From Phycisphaerales bacterium (GTDB lineage Bacteria; Planctomycetota; Phycisphaerae; Phycisphaerales; SM1A02), in NCBI GenBank assembly GCA_028278245.1, contig JANQEQ010000173.1, positions 62,001 to 126,000 of the forward strand: DNA of 64,000 bases. Reading direction: 5' to 3'. A program made the position numbers and the translations under genes. Of this stretch, positions 16,988 to 25,442 are shown piece by piece (positions within the stretch are counted from its first letter, which is position 1; each line of letters begins with the position of its first letter). The notes under the pieces were generated by a model. The model had not been told where the DNA came from and searched no databases. It saw nothing but the letters and a program-made list of their open reading frames with translations.

Positions 16988-18499
16988 ATGAGTTACACTC
17001 ACGTGGTCATGCCGGAGAATCCTTCAGACATCCATGACAATGAAACCCCGCCTGAGGTGGATACACCAGCGGATATCGATGTGCAGCAGGTCGAAGATCT
17101 TTCGGAAGTCACACCGGAGGATGAGCGTGTTGCGGAGTTGATGAGCCACACGATCGACGTACCGGTGCTGGCCGAGGCGGTGCAGCAGCAGGAAGCGGCT
17201 GACGCGGCCGATACGCTGGAAGACCTGGAGGATGAAGAGGCGGCTGATGTTCTGGAGTTGATGGAAGATCAGGCTGCCGCCGACGCTCTGGCGGAGATGG
17301 AAGGACCGCTTGCCGCCATTGTACTCGATGATCTGGTGGATGAGCAGAAAGCTGATTACGCAGCGCAGTTGCTTCATCTGATGGCACCTGATGATGCAGC
17401 CGACCTCCTGCAGGAACTGGATACCGATGAGCAGCGCGAAGCACTCCTGCAAGCGATGCCGGTACCTGAAGCGACCAACCTGCGCCGATTAGCCGGCTAT
17501 GACGAAGATACGGCTGCGGGTCTCATGACGACCGATTACCTGGCACTTTCCGATTCCATGACAGTAGCGCAGGCGACGGAAATCATCCGGGGCAGATCTC
17601 TTTCTGACGAAATCAACGACCTGCTGATAACCGCACCTGGAGGGAAGTTGGCGGGAATGATCAGCCTGCGCGCGCTGCTGCTGAATCGCCCCGAGGATCG
17701 CATTGATGATCTGATGAATCGCTCGATCAAGGCGGTGCGAGCGGATCTGGATCGCGAAGATGTCGCGCGGGAATTTGATCGCTACGACTTTTCCATGTTG
17801 CCCGTGATCGATCAGAGTGATCGGTTGCTGGGGATAATCACGGTCGATGACATCATTGACATTATCCGCGAGGAGCAGACGGAGGATGTGCAGAAGACCG
17901 TGGGTGCGGGTGCTGAAGAGGCGGTGTACTCACCCTTGACTGAGAAGTTCCGCGGTCGATTCCCGTGGTTGAGCACAAGCCTGGTACTGACCTCTATGGC
18001 AGCGATTATTGCGGTCTTTTTCGATGAGCTTGTCGGTGAGCGACCAATCCTGGCGTTTCTCATGCTGCTCATTGCCGCCCTTGTAGGTAATGCCGGCCAT
18101 CAGGCGCTGGCAGTGACCCTGCGGGGGATCGTGCTGGATGAAGTGAGGCGTGATCGCGTTTTACCATTGATTCTGAGGGAAGGTGCGGTAGGTTTCCTGC
18201 AGGGTCTGGCCTTGGGGATCATGGTGCTGCTGGTGGTTTGGGCGCTGTCATTCATCTCCAACAGCGCCTCCTGGGAAATTGGAGCAGTTGCGGGATTTTC
18301 CTTGGCGATTTCCATGGGGGTCGGTACGCTGGCAGGCTCAAGTATCCCCCTGATCATGCGGGGTCTTCGTTTTGACCCGGCTCAAAGCTCCGCCATCATC
18401 CTCATCGTCATAACCGATGGCGTCGCACTTTCAACGTTTCTCGGCCTGATCTACGCATTTTCTCCGTGGCTTCCGATGGTCTCCTCCGGAATGTCATAA
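16988..18499 (+). CDS. mgtE: MgtE-family magnesium transporter
   Basis: The 503-residue protein has the MgtE layout. An acidic helical N domain (about 50-170) is rich in EAADAADTLEDLEDEEAADVLELM. It is followed by GYDEDTAAGLMTTDYLAL, two CBS domains (about 180-305, ending RLLGIITVDDIIDIIREEQTED), a plug-helix region and five membrane helices. The pore signature is present as GNAGHQALAVTLRG. MgtE is a homodimeric Mg2+ channel gated by Mg2+ on its cytoplasmic domains. The gene is followed by hpt after 25 bases. A CorC-type role is unlikely because of the five C-terminal helices. Confidence 0.93.
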   Translation: MSYTHVVMPENPSDIHDNETPPEVDTPADIDVQQVEDLSEVTPEDERVAELMSHTIDVPVLAEAVQQQEAADAADTLEDLEDEEAADVLELMEDQAAADALAEMEGPLAAIVLDDLVDEQKADYAAQLLHLMAPDDAADLLQELDTDEQREALLQAMPVPEATNLRRLAGYDEDTAAGLMTTDYLALSDSMTVAQATEIIRGRSLSDEINDLLITAPGGKLAGMISLRALLLNRPEDRIDDLMNRSIKAVRADLDREDVAREFDRYDFSMLPVIDQSDRLLGIITVDDIIDIIREEQTEDVQKTVGAGAEEAVYSPLTEKFRGRFPWLSTSLVLTSMAAIIAVFFDELVGERPILAFLMLLIAALVGNAGHQALAVTLRGIVLDEVRRDRVLPLILREGAVGFLQGLALGIMVLLVVWALSFISNSASWEIGAVAGFSLAISMGVGTLAGSSIPLIMRGLRFDPAQSSAIILIVITDGVALSTFLGLIYAFSPWLPMVSSGMS

Positions 18500-18524
18500 T
18501 TCCGATCTCCTGGGAGAATACTCC

Positions 18525-19112
18525 ATGAACCAGCTCACTGAACCACGCTGCAAACCTCACCATGCGCGAAATGACATCGAGCGGGTGCTGATTGATCGTC
18601 ACAGGATTGACCAGCGCATCGCCGAGTTGGGTCAGGAAATCAAACGCGATCTGGACGAACAACTCGTTGATACAACCGAAATTGTGCTGGTGCCAATCCT
18701 TACTGGTTCCATCATTTTTCTGGCGGATCTCATTCGTCACCTGCCGCAGAAAATTCGCATCAGTGTGGTGACGGCCACGAGCTATCCCGGAGCCACGACG
18801 CAAAGCAAGGGGACACAGATTGCCGGCGCGTTGCCAGATGATCTGGAAGGCAAGCATGTGCTCATTGTCGATGACATTCTCGATTCGGGCGGGACGATTC
18901 GTCTGATCCGTGAAGAGGTAAGCAAACGTCAACCTAAATCGCTGCGCTGTTGCGTTCTGCTGCGGAAGATGATTCCCCAGGCGTTGGAAACGCCGTGTGA
19001 GTATATCGGTTTTGATATTCCCAACGAATTTGTGGTAGGCGTCGGCCTGGATTACAACAACTACTATCGCAATCTACCGGACATTTGCGTGCTGAAGAAA
19101 GACGTCCTGTGA
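18525..19112 (+). CDS. hpt: Hypoxanthine(-guanine) phosphoribosyltransferase
   Basis: Hpt salvages hypoxanthine and guanine with PRPP. The 195-residue protein has the PRPP-binding loop HVLIVDDILDSGGTIRL, the early LVPILTGSIIFLADLIRHL loop, and the C-terminal base-recognition region VGVGLDYNNYYRNLPDICVL, all typical. The first 25 residues are an extension. It starts a tight three-gene set, because its TGA overlaps the GTG start of the next gene by the GTGA junction at 19109-19112. Confidence 0.94.
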   Translation: MNQLTEPRCKPHHARNDIERVLIDRHRIDQRIAELGQEIKRDLDEQLVDTTEIVLVPILTGSIIFLADLIRHLPQKIRISVVTATSYPGATTQSKGTQIAGALPDDLEGKHVLIVDDILDSGGTIRLIREEVSKRQPKSLRCCVLLRKMIPQALETPCEYIGFDIPNEFVVGVGLDYNNYYRNLPDICVLKKDVL

Positions 19113-19804
19113 TACTTGCCCCGCCCAGTGAGTTGACCGGCTCTGCCGCACGTACTTCGGCAGCCGATAGCGTGAGTATGCCAGACAGAAAGGCAGCGCA
19201 GGCATCCCGCTTGTATGTCACCTGTGGATCAGAGCCGATCTGCCAGGTAAGTAACGGTTCTTCTGCAGTGCAGGCTCAGGAAACGACTTCGAGCATAGCG
19301 CGGCAGCTTGTTCGCGATGATGAAATCATCATTCTCATGATTCGGCCCAGCATTCTCTTTGTCCTCCTGCCCACGATCGGCATGTTGCTGGCCATCCTTG
19401 CCATCACCATGGCGCTGGCTTTCCTGGCGGCAAAGTTCCCGCAGGTGGTTGGCTGGTCGGAAACATCCGCCTTTGCTCTGGGAGTGATCCTGATCGTGTT
19501 GCGCCTCGGCTGGCAGTTTCTCGACTGGGCGACACGCGTGTATGTGTTGACCGATCGCAGAGTGATTCGCCGCATGGGGGTGCTGCGGGTGTCGGTGTTT
19601 GAAGCATCGCTTTCCAACATCCAGCACACCAGTGTGTTTGTGCGTTTCCGTGAACGTGTGTTCGGCCTGGGAAGCATCGGCTTTGCCACCTCGGGCAGTG
19701 ATGTGTTTGACGCATTCTGGGTCATGGTTCGCAATCCGTTTGTTGTACATGCCACCGTGGTGAGAGCGATAGAACGCTATGGTCGGCGAGGTGGCTCATC
19801 GTGA
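19109..19804 (+). CDS. Membrane protein with bacterial PH domain (bPH2 / YdbS-like)
   Basis: The 231-residue protein has two or three membrane helices (about 85-145 from the GTG). A bPH2-type domain follows, recognised by RVYVLTDRRVIRRMGVLRVS and ASLSNIQHTSVF, then a glycine-rich strand (FGLGSIGFATSG). Bacterial PH proteins of this group are inner-membrane proteins of unclear function. The GTG at 19109 shares GTGA with the hpt stop. An alternative ATG at 19178 would drop 23 low-complexity residues. Its own TGA overlaps the folA GTG, so all three genes are translationally coupled. I cannot say what links the PH protein to nucleotide and folate metabolism. Confidence 0.75.
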   Translation: MILAPPSELTGSAARTSAADSVSMPDRKAAQASRLYVTCGSEPICQVSNGSSAVQAQETTSSIARQLVRDDEIIILMIRPSILFVLLPTIGMLLAILAITMALAFLAAKFPQVVGWSETSAFALGVILIVLRLGWQFLDWATRVYVLTDRRVIRRMGVLRVSVFEASLSNIQHTSVFVRFRERVFGLGSIGFATSGSDVFDAFWVMVRNPFVVHATVVRAIERYGRRGGSS

Positions 19805-20286
19805 TCTCTATCATTGTGGCCATGACGGAAAATCGCGTCATCGGGCTACAAGGCGCAATGCCTTGGCATCTCCCCGATGACCTGAAGCGTTTCAAATCGC
19901 TTACCACAGGCCACCCGATCATCATGGGGCGGAAAACATACGCCTCCATCGGCAAGCCGCTGCCCCAGCGCACCAACATCGTCCTGACGCGAAGCGCTCT
20001 GGATGATGAAGGAATTCAGACTGCACGCGATCTGCAACACGCACTGGAACTGGCAGCAAATAACGATGAGACCTTTATCATCGGAGGCGGAGAAATCTAC
20101 CAGCTGGCATTACCCCACACGCAGCGCTGTTACGTCACACAAATCCACGCAACTCTCGAAGGTGACACGATTTTTCCCCCGCTCGGTCCCAATCAATGGC
20201 AACTGATAAGCGATGAGTATCATCCATCAGATGATCGCCACGCTTATGCGTTTACGTTCCAATTGTTTGAACGGCTTGGTCAATAG
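19801..20286 (+). CDS. folA: Dihydrofolate reductase
   Basis: FolA reduces dihydrofolate to tetrahydrofolate with NADPH. The 161-residue product has the standard blocks: IVAMTENRVIGLQGAMPWHLPDDLKRF with the substrate-binding Asp in LPDD, the GRKTYASIGKPLP motif, and IIGGGEIYQLALP, part of the cofactor site. Start is GTG at 19801, overlapping the previous stop as GTGA. Together with thyA (50.4 kb) and folC (11.1 kb) it covers key folate-cycle steps, since ThyA makes the dihydrofolate that FolA recycles. Confidence 0.95.
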   Translation: MISIIVAMTENRVIGLQGAMPWHLPDDLKRFKSLTTGHPIIMGRKTYASIGKPLPQRTNIVLTRSALDDEGIQTARDLQHALELAANNDETFIIGGGEIYQLALPHTQRCYVTQIHATLEGDTIFPPLGPNQWQLISDEYHPSDDRHAYAFTFQLFERLGQ

Positions 20287-20371
20287 ATCTAACCGGGCTG
20301 GAGCGAACCGAAGGTGAGCGCAGACCGGGGTAAAATGTGCGTTGGTGATTGTGGGTAAATGTGTGGGGGGG

Positions 20372-20806
20372 TTATTCGTCTTCATCTTCACCGCGGATCG
20401 CGATCAATCCGATCATTGTGCTTTGCTCATCGGGTTGAATCTCGACGAGGCGCACCGGTGTCGGTTCCACTGTGCGCCAAAAGCCGCCTGCATTGGGACG
20501 TTCGCCTCGCTCATCATAAAAATCCCACAAGCTGAGTGTGAGTGATTGGCCCGCAGGCAGCGAATCGACATGTTTCACGTACCGCTGATTGATCCACAGG
20601 TCAAAATCGGAATATGACTGTGCGGTTGCGTTGACCACCTCGATGTAGACGCCATCACGAAAGACCTGAATGTCAACTGTCTCCGTGGTGTGCAGTTCAA
20701 ATGGATAGGAGCGGGTGGCGTGCTCAGGATAAAACTGTTTGTGATGACACCCTAGTGCCGCCAGCAGCAATCCTCCGACGAGTGTTTGACGAATCAGGCT
20801 ATTCAT
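20372..20806 (-). CDS. Small predicted lipoprotein with a DUF-like beta domain
   Basis: This 144-residue protein starts with a short lipoprotein signal (LLLAALGCHHK) whose Cys20 is the likely lipidated residue. It should therefore be membrane-anchored outside the cytoplasm. The rest looks like one beta-rich domain (VDIQVFRDGVYIEVVNATAQSY) that ends in an acidic EDEDE tail. I do not recognise the family. On the sense strand, the bases just after the stop are CCCCCCCACAC, one of the recurring C-run motifs. It is convergent with folA. Confidence 0.6.
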   Translation of the reverse strand: MNSLIRQTLVGGLLLAALGCHHKQFYPEHATRSYPFELHTTETVDIQVFRDGVYIEVVNATAQSYSDFDLWINQRYVKHVDSLPAGQSLTLSLWDFYDERGERPNAGGFWRTVEPTPVRLVEIQPDEQSTMIGLIAIRGEDEDE

Positions 20807-20980
20807 GTTGCTGGTAGTCTAGCAAGGATTACCCTCCAGCGCAGCATAATTGATGCAGGTTGCAAAAGAAGTCCTACAACGGGAACTTGGCCGTCCTATG
20901 GGAGCGAGCATCCCTTAACGTATAGAACGCTAGGGGCAAGCTTTGGAGGTCCAAGATCAACTAAAGTGGAGGAATGTCGG

Positions 20981-21235
20981 ATGATTTGGAAATCGAGCAT
21001 CAACCATATAGAGCAAGTCCTTGGTGATACGGATATCTGCGAAAAGTGTGGTTGCTCAGGAAACCTGGCGCGGATCATCGCTGTAGATTCTGTTGAGTAT
21101 GAGTTAGATAGATGCGAGGTGTGCCAACGTCCACTTCCACCCGATGGGCGTCCGTTGGCGGAACACGTCAGAGTTATCATCCTTGATCCGAAGAACGAAG
21201 ATGCAAGGCACAGAGTAAATGGGGATCATGATTAA
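20981..21235 (+). CDS. Small double-CxxC protein, probably zinc-binding
   Basis: The 84-residue product begins at ATG 20981 with a strong ribosome-binding site, GGAGG at 20968-20972, 8 bases upstream. An open frame extends further upstream, but without such support. Cysteines C20, C23 and C25 and, later, C45 and C48 form two CxxC knuckles, a likely zinc site. I do not recognise the family and cannot give a role. Its 3' end carries one copy of a 21-base direct repeat. Confidence 0.5.
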   Translation: MIWKSSINHIEQVLGDTDICEKCGCSGNLARIIAVDSVEYELDRCEVCQRPLPPDGRPLAEHVRVIILDPKNEDARHRVNGDHD

Positions 21236-21259
21236 TGAGCACAGAGTGGATGGGGATCA
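21208..21259 (+). repeat. Short imperfect direct repeat at the end of the CxxC gene
   Basis: Two 21-base copies (21208-21228 and 21239-21259) differ at two positions and are 31 bases apart. The first lies in the last codons of the small CxxC gene, and the second just beyond its stop. This looks like a local duplication. Confidence 0.6.
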
Positions 21260-21775
21260 GGTATTCGTCATAAGTAGTAGTATTTTTAAGACCTGAAGTT
21301 ATGATTAAAAATTCAAATCGACCATTTTCGTGAAACCCGGTTAACACGTTGTCGTCTGTTGGGTGAGCACCTTAGCGCAAGAAACATATTTACCGCTTGC
21401 AGTACCGCAGTGAACTGCATGTGGCACAGCGTTGTTGACCAAGCTCAGTCGTTCTTAATTTTATTCAGAGTCGTGATACACAAACTCGTATTCCTGGATA
21501 AATTCCCGGGGGACATACGCGGCTGCATATTTAGCCCGTGTCAGAAGATATACCGAGTGTTGGGATTGGGCTTTAATAGGAACATAGCTATAGTGGTATT
21601 TTCTTAATATAGCTGGATTGATCCCATCGCTGTGTCATGTTCAGATAGATAAACCCGGTTAAATTAATGTTTTAATCTTGTATTTCATACATGAAGCCAA
21701 TGAAAACTTTGATATTTTAACCTACGGAAAACACTCGTTTAGGGAACTGAACTGGTGACGAAAGGAAGGTGCAAA
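21260..21775. other. AT-richer intergenic region upstream of a PEP-CTERM gene
   Basis: About 500 bases hold no gene I can support. The DNA is richer in A and T than the flanks, as expected for a promoter region. A short open frame at 21359-21607 has no recognisable product. Confidence 0.4.
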
Positions 21776-22642
21776 ATGAATAAGTTTCTTGTGGTAGTGA
21801 TTGCTGTATTTTTAAGTACAGATGCGGTGGCTGACATCATCGCCAATACCGAATTGACCTATGAAATTACCGGCGATTGGTCATTTGCCGGACCACCACC
21901 ATGGGATCATGGCGGATATGGTGGGGCAGATGCTTTCATTAATCCCGGCGCTTTCCTCGATTATGAATTAGTTTCCCCATGGGATCTGCCGAATGGCATA
22001 ACCGCACCTGGTGCAGGAGTAGGTTGCCCCCATGGATCTGCCTATGGAGGTGCATTGAATCCTTATGCTTCAGCGCCCGAGTTTTATCCAGGTTTAGGGA
22101 TGATCAGTCAAGCTGGCTGGGATCTTGGCCCGACGGCGGATTATGGATCGGGCATTGGTTGGGTTATGACAGAATCTTATACTCCGGATACAGACGGCAC
22201 TGTCTCACTATCTGTTGATTTGAGTTACGCGATCGACATGATTGATGCCAATCCTCCTCCTACATCCGGAGCAGTTGTCGTTGCCTGGGTTGCTCTCTGG
22301 GAGTGGGATTGGAGTAGTGGGGCGAGGTACCTGGTTCTAGATGAGATGGGGGATTGGACGCGGGGCAATGTATCCCCTGATTTTTACCCCGATGATCAAC
22401 TCGTTCGTTCTTTTACGGTAGACGCGGGAGCTTCTATCGTTGAACTGGAATCACTTCAATGGACAATCGATGTAGATTCCAATACCAACTACATGGCTAC
22501 CTCGGGTGTCTTTGTTGAATCAACTTACTTCAATGCCGGCTATCTTAGTCAGTACATTACCGGCGCTGTCCCAGAACCAGCTAGCATGAGTTTACTGTTT
22601 GTGGGAAGCATGATACTACTCAGCCGTAGACGTACTGTTTGA
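21776..22642 (+). CDS. Secreted PEP-CTERM protein
   Basis: The 288-residue protein has an N-terminal signal peptide (MNKFLVVVIAVFLSTDAVAD). It has a beta-rich body of aromatic and acidic residues and a C-terminal PEP-CTERM sorting tail: the motif VPEPAS near residue 265, a hydrophobic helix and RRR at the end. In bacteria with an exosortase, such tails are cut and the protein is delivered to the surface or extracellular matrix. No exosortase gene lies in the window. The body resembles no enzyme I know and is probably structural. AGGAAGG at 21763-21769 precedes the ATG at 21776. An upstream in-frame start at 21755 lacks that site and the signal peptide. Confidence 0.8.
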   Translation: MNKFLVVVIAVFLSTDAVADIIANTELTYEITGDWSFAGPPPWDHGGYGGADAFINPGAFLDYELVSPWDLPNGITAPGAGVGCPHGSAYGGALNPYASAPEFYPGLGMISQAGWDLGPTADYGSGIGWVMTESYTPDTDGTVSLSVDLSYAIDMIDANPPPTSGAVVVAWVALWEWDWSSGARYLVLDEMGDWTRGNVSPDFYPDDQLVRSFTVDAGASIVELESLQWTIDVDSNTNYMATSGVFVESTYFNAGYLSQYITGAVPEPASMSLLFVGSMILLSRRRTV

Positions 22643-22958
22643 ATGTTCTTTGATCAAGTGACACTTTGTTGCATTCGTTGTGTTACACATACGAGACGAT
22701 TTCGCCACTTGAACATCTCCTTGATCAGTTCAGAAATTCTGGCACACGAGCACTTTCATGATCCATAATGGCTTTTAACGCTCGATGTGAACAGCAGGCC
22801 ATTCTGCAATTGAAGCAATTCTAGACGCCCATAGTGAATTTGGGTCGTGAAACAGTGAGTGGTAACAACTCACACGGTCCCCATTCACCAAGAATAACAA
22901 AGAGGTCGTCGATGTTGACCGTGCAAACTTCAGTCAGATCACCGACACCCCACAGCAA
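22643..22958. other. Intergenic region between a PEP-CTERM gene and tRNA-Leu
   Basis: These 316 bases contain no gene or clear hairpin. An open frame from 22834 runs antisense into the tRNA gene and is rejected. Confidence 0.4.
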
Positions 22959-23044
22959 TGGGCCCGGAGGGACTCGAACCCTCATGAGGTATTACCCTCG
23001 GCGGATTTTAAGTCCGCTGCGTCTGCCAATTCCGCCACAGGCCC
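22959..23044 (-). tRNA. tRNA-Leu (anticodon UAA)
   Basis: Read on the minus strand, GGGCCTG at the 5' end pairs with CGGGCCC at the 3' end, the latter followed by the discriminator A. The D arm is GGCGGAATTGGCAGACGC. The anticodon stem GCGGA/TCCGC closes the loop CTTAAAA, giving UAA, which reads UUA codons (Leu). A long variable arm (CGAGGGTAATACCTCA) and the T loop GGTTCGAGTCC follow, as in class II tRNAs. It is 86 nt without an encoded CCA. Its first 22 nt are repeated exactly 2.4 kb away. Confidence 0.95.
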
Positions 23045-23191
23045 GGTTTGAGTATCACCATTGTATATCGAATCAGAATCGCAGGTTTTGCCTATTGATC
23101 TTCATACCTTCAGTTCATCGCGAAGCATCTTTGTAGTCTGGGATGAATCAGGAATCGTGAACAAATTTGCTTGTGGTGTGGAATAGACTGA

Positions 23192-23253
23192 ATTCTTGTT
23201 TTCTGTGGTAAGGTGAGCATCATCGATCTTCTGACGTTGCTGGCCAATTGGGG
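23192..23253 (+). pseudogene. Remnant of a dockerin-type repeat
   Basis: One frame reads GKVSIIDLLTLLANWG, the second half of a planctomycete dockerin-like calcium repeat. No signal peptide or body precedes it: an in-frame TGA lies at 23189-23191, 7 codons before this GKVSIID segment. This looks like the last piece of a secreted-protein gene lost by deletion or insertion. It lies between tRNA-Leu and a lipoprotein gene. Chance resemblance is possible because the match is short. Confidence 0.45.
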
Positions 23254-23437
23254 GGAGTTGATGTCGGCAGATAGCCCGCTTGGGATCAGATTGCCTGTAA
23301 GTAGACATCGTCCCGCAGTTTCAACAAAGACACTGGTAATTCGTATTTCCGGAACCTAGACTGTTTCGCGCAGAATGGTCCCGGATGCCATTTCTTCGCC
23401 CATTTCCGCCCTTCCTTTGCACGCTAAAGGAGAAACC

Positions 23438-24031
23438 ATGTTTCGAAGAATGATCTGTATTGCGAGCCTCGCTCTGTTAGCTATTTCCTGCAGTAGTGAG
23501 ACTACGCCGGAAAGCGACGAGACAGCGATTCCTGTGAGCATTGTCGACTTCAACGCCAGCCCCGCGGATTTTGTGGACAAGAAGGTGGTAGTCTCCGGGA
23601 CGGTCGATCACGTCTGCAAACACGGCGGCAAGCGCCTGTTCATCATGGGGGACACGCCCGAGGATCGGTTGAAGATCGAAACCGGCGAGAAGATTTCCGC
23701 CTTCGACGTGTTACTTGAAGGCAGCACCATCCGCGTGGAAGGCATCGGCTGTGTTCTCAAGATGGACGAAGCCTATCTCGACAACTGGGAGGCCGAGGTC
23801 CTCGCCAATGAGGAAGAGCACGCCGAGGAGGAGCATGGCGAGGGCGAGGTGCACGATGAAGGTGAGGCGCACACTGAGGAGGAGCACGGCGAAGGTGAGG
23901 GTGGCGACGATCACCACCACGGTGACCCCCTGGAGCAGATCAACGAACTGCGCCAACGCCTGGCAGATTCGGGCGAGGAATACATTGGCTTCTACCACAT
24001 TGAGTGCCTGATCTTCGAGGAACTTGACTGA
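23438..24031 (+). CDS. Lipoprotein with an OB-fold-like domain and a His/Glu-rich tail
   Basis: The 197-residue product has a lipoprotein signal ending LLAISCSS (Cys18 likely lipidated). A small beta domain follows (about 35-110: VDKKVVVSGTVDHVCKHGGKRLF, then IRVEGIGCV), like the OB-fold seen in some periplasmic metal or nucleotide handling proteins. Residues about 125-165 are extremely rich in Glu, His, Gly and Asp, with EEEHGEGE-type repeats and a DDHHHGD run, a likely metal-binding stretch. A strong ribosome-binding site AAAGGAG (23426-23432) sits 5 bases before the ATG. Its stop overlaps the next start as TGATG, so it is coupled to the PepSY-type gene. Metal or heme handling at the membrane is my inference. 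Confidence 0.65.
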   Translation: MFRRMICIASLALLAISCSSETTPESDETAIPVSIVDFNASPADFVDKKVVVSGTVDHVCKHGGKRLFIMGDTPEDRLKIETGEKISAFDVLLEGSTIRVEGIGCVLKMDEAYLDNWEAEVLANEEEHAEEEHGEGEVHDEGEAHTEEEHGEGEGGDDHHHGDPLEQINELRQRLADSGEEYIGFYHIECLIFEELD

Positions 24032-24600
24032 TGCCGCGAAGGTCTCGCTTCCGCTGGCGCAAGTGGAACAACATCCTTCACCGCGACATCGGCTATCTCT
24101 GTGTCGGCATGACGATCATCTACGCGCTGTCGGGAATCGCGCTCAACCATCTGCACCACTGGAATCCCAGTTACTCGGTGACACACGAGGATGTCCGGTG
24201 GTCGGGCCCTATCCCAGGTGGCGAGATCTCCCCCGAGACGGTGCTGGATTTTCTGGACCGCTACGGTGAACGCAACAGTTACAAGAAACACTACCGACCC
24301 CAGCCGGGGAGGCTGAAGATCTTCCTGAAGGGAGGCAGTGTGGTGATTGATGAATCTACGGGGGAAGGCGTGATGGAGAAGCTTGAGCGGCGGCCTATCT
24401 TCTACGAGGTCAACTTCCTGCACTACAACCCTAAAGGCCTTTGGACCTGGTTCTCTGACCTTTTCAGCGCTGCCTTGATTTTCCTTGCAATCACTGGGCT
24501 CTTCGTGCTCAAGGGAAGGAAGGGCATCACAGGCCGCGGCGCCTGGCTCACGGGCATCGGGGTGCTGATCCCGTTGATCCTATTGCTGTTGTACCTCTGA
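24031..24600 (+). CDS. PepSY-associated transmembrane protein
   Basis: This 189-residue protein starts with a basic segment (RRSRFRWRKWNNILHRDIGY). A membrane helix then ends in a His-rich GIALNHLHHWN, an outside PepSY-like region comes next, and two C-terminal helices close the protein. The family, often annotated PepSY-associated TM helix protein, is linked in many bacteria to iron/siderophore or respiratory contexts. His residues at the end of helix 1 could hold heme or metal. The start shares TGATG with the lipoprotein stop, so the pair are translated together. The exact role is unknown. Confidence 0.7.
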   Translation: MPRRSRFRWRKWNNILHRDIGYLCVGMTIIYALSGIALNHLHHWNPSYSVTHEDVRWSGPIPGGEISPETVLDFLDRYGERNSYKKHYRPQPGRLKIFLKGGSVVIDESTGEGVMEKLERRPIFYEVNFLHYNPKGLWTWFSDLFSAALIFLAITGLFVLKGRKGITGRGAWLTGIGVLIPLILLLLYL

Positions 24601-24764
24601 CGCAGCCCGTCCGGGATATTTATCCGCCTGGTACAGCAAGCGGTTGTGCAGGGATTCGCTATTGATTCTCAAACGACTTCAGGGGAGGTAGATAATCATG
24701 AATCTGCGACTGTCGCGCGTGAAACGACACCCATCCGGTGTGCCGTCATGAATATGCAGGCTTA

Positions 24765-25211
24765 TCATTCCTCAGTCGTAGTTTCAGTAGTCCTGCGGGG
24801 CTTCCAGCGGATGATGCACACTGTCCCGATCACCGCGAGCAGGGCAATGCACGCCGCCAACCACTCCAGGCCTCGATCGGCGTTCAGCATGGGCCAACAA
24901 CTCAGGCTCACCGCCAACCACATGAGGATTATGGACAGAGCTTTGCCGCGCCACGTCATCCCCTCCTCGCCATCGAGCATTCGCACATAAGGCCTGAAAA
25001 AGCGATTGCGAATGAGGCGATCCTCGAGCCACGGACAACTGCGGGTGAAGCATGCTGAGGCAACGATGAGAAGGATGGTGGTGGGCAGGCCGGGAACGAT
25101 AATCCCGATCCCACCGATAATCACCGCGAGCACACCCACTCCTGTCAACACCCACCGCTGCATGCTGCTGACGTTTGTCCGGGTTGTCGATTCAGTGCTC
25201 TTGTCATTCAT
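24765..25211 (-). CDS. DUF454 (YbaN-type) inner-membrane protein
   Basis: The 148-residue protein has the DUF454 pattern: VGVLAVIIGGIGIIVPGLPTT, then LIVASACFTRSCPWLEDRLI and PYVRMLDG. It has three or four membrane helices. YbaN-like proteins are of unknown function but widely distributed. The chosen start is ATG 25211 (MNDKS). A longer frame from 25301 adds a Cys/His-rich stretch with no family match. The C-terminus is Thr/Glu/Arg-rich. It runs opposite to the lipoprotein/PepSY pair. Confidence 0.75.
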   Translation of the reverse strand: MNDKSTESTTRTNVSSMQRWVLTGVGVLAVIIGGIGIIVPGLPTTILLIVASACFTRSCPWLEDRLIRNRFFRPYVRMLDGEEGMTWRGKALSIILMWLAVSLSCWPMLNADRGLEWLAACIALLAVIGTVCIIRWKPRRTTETTTEE

Positions 25212-25442
25212 GTGTGAGTAGATTATGTGGGTGCAGAATCTTAGGCAGATGGGGCAGCATCGGTGGTGGTGGATGCAACGTGCAAGTCGGCGCGTGTCCA
25301 ATGGGCAAACGGGTGATGTCCGGGATCGAGAGCGCCGACGAATTCAGTTGCCTACATCTGTTGATTCCTTGCAAAGTCACCTTGATGGTTCTTGAGGTCG
25401 TACCGTAGTGATTCTATTGAGAAGCTCGGTGGTACACTGCGC

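Noticed and set aside
22834-23136. Open frame across the tRNA-Leu locus on the plus strand
   Set aside because: It is antisense to the tRNA and has no family signal; the tRNA explains the sequence.
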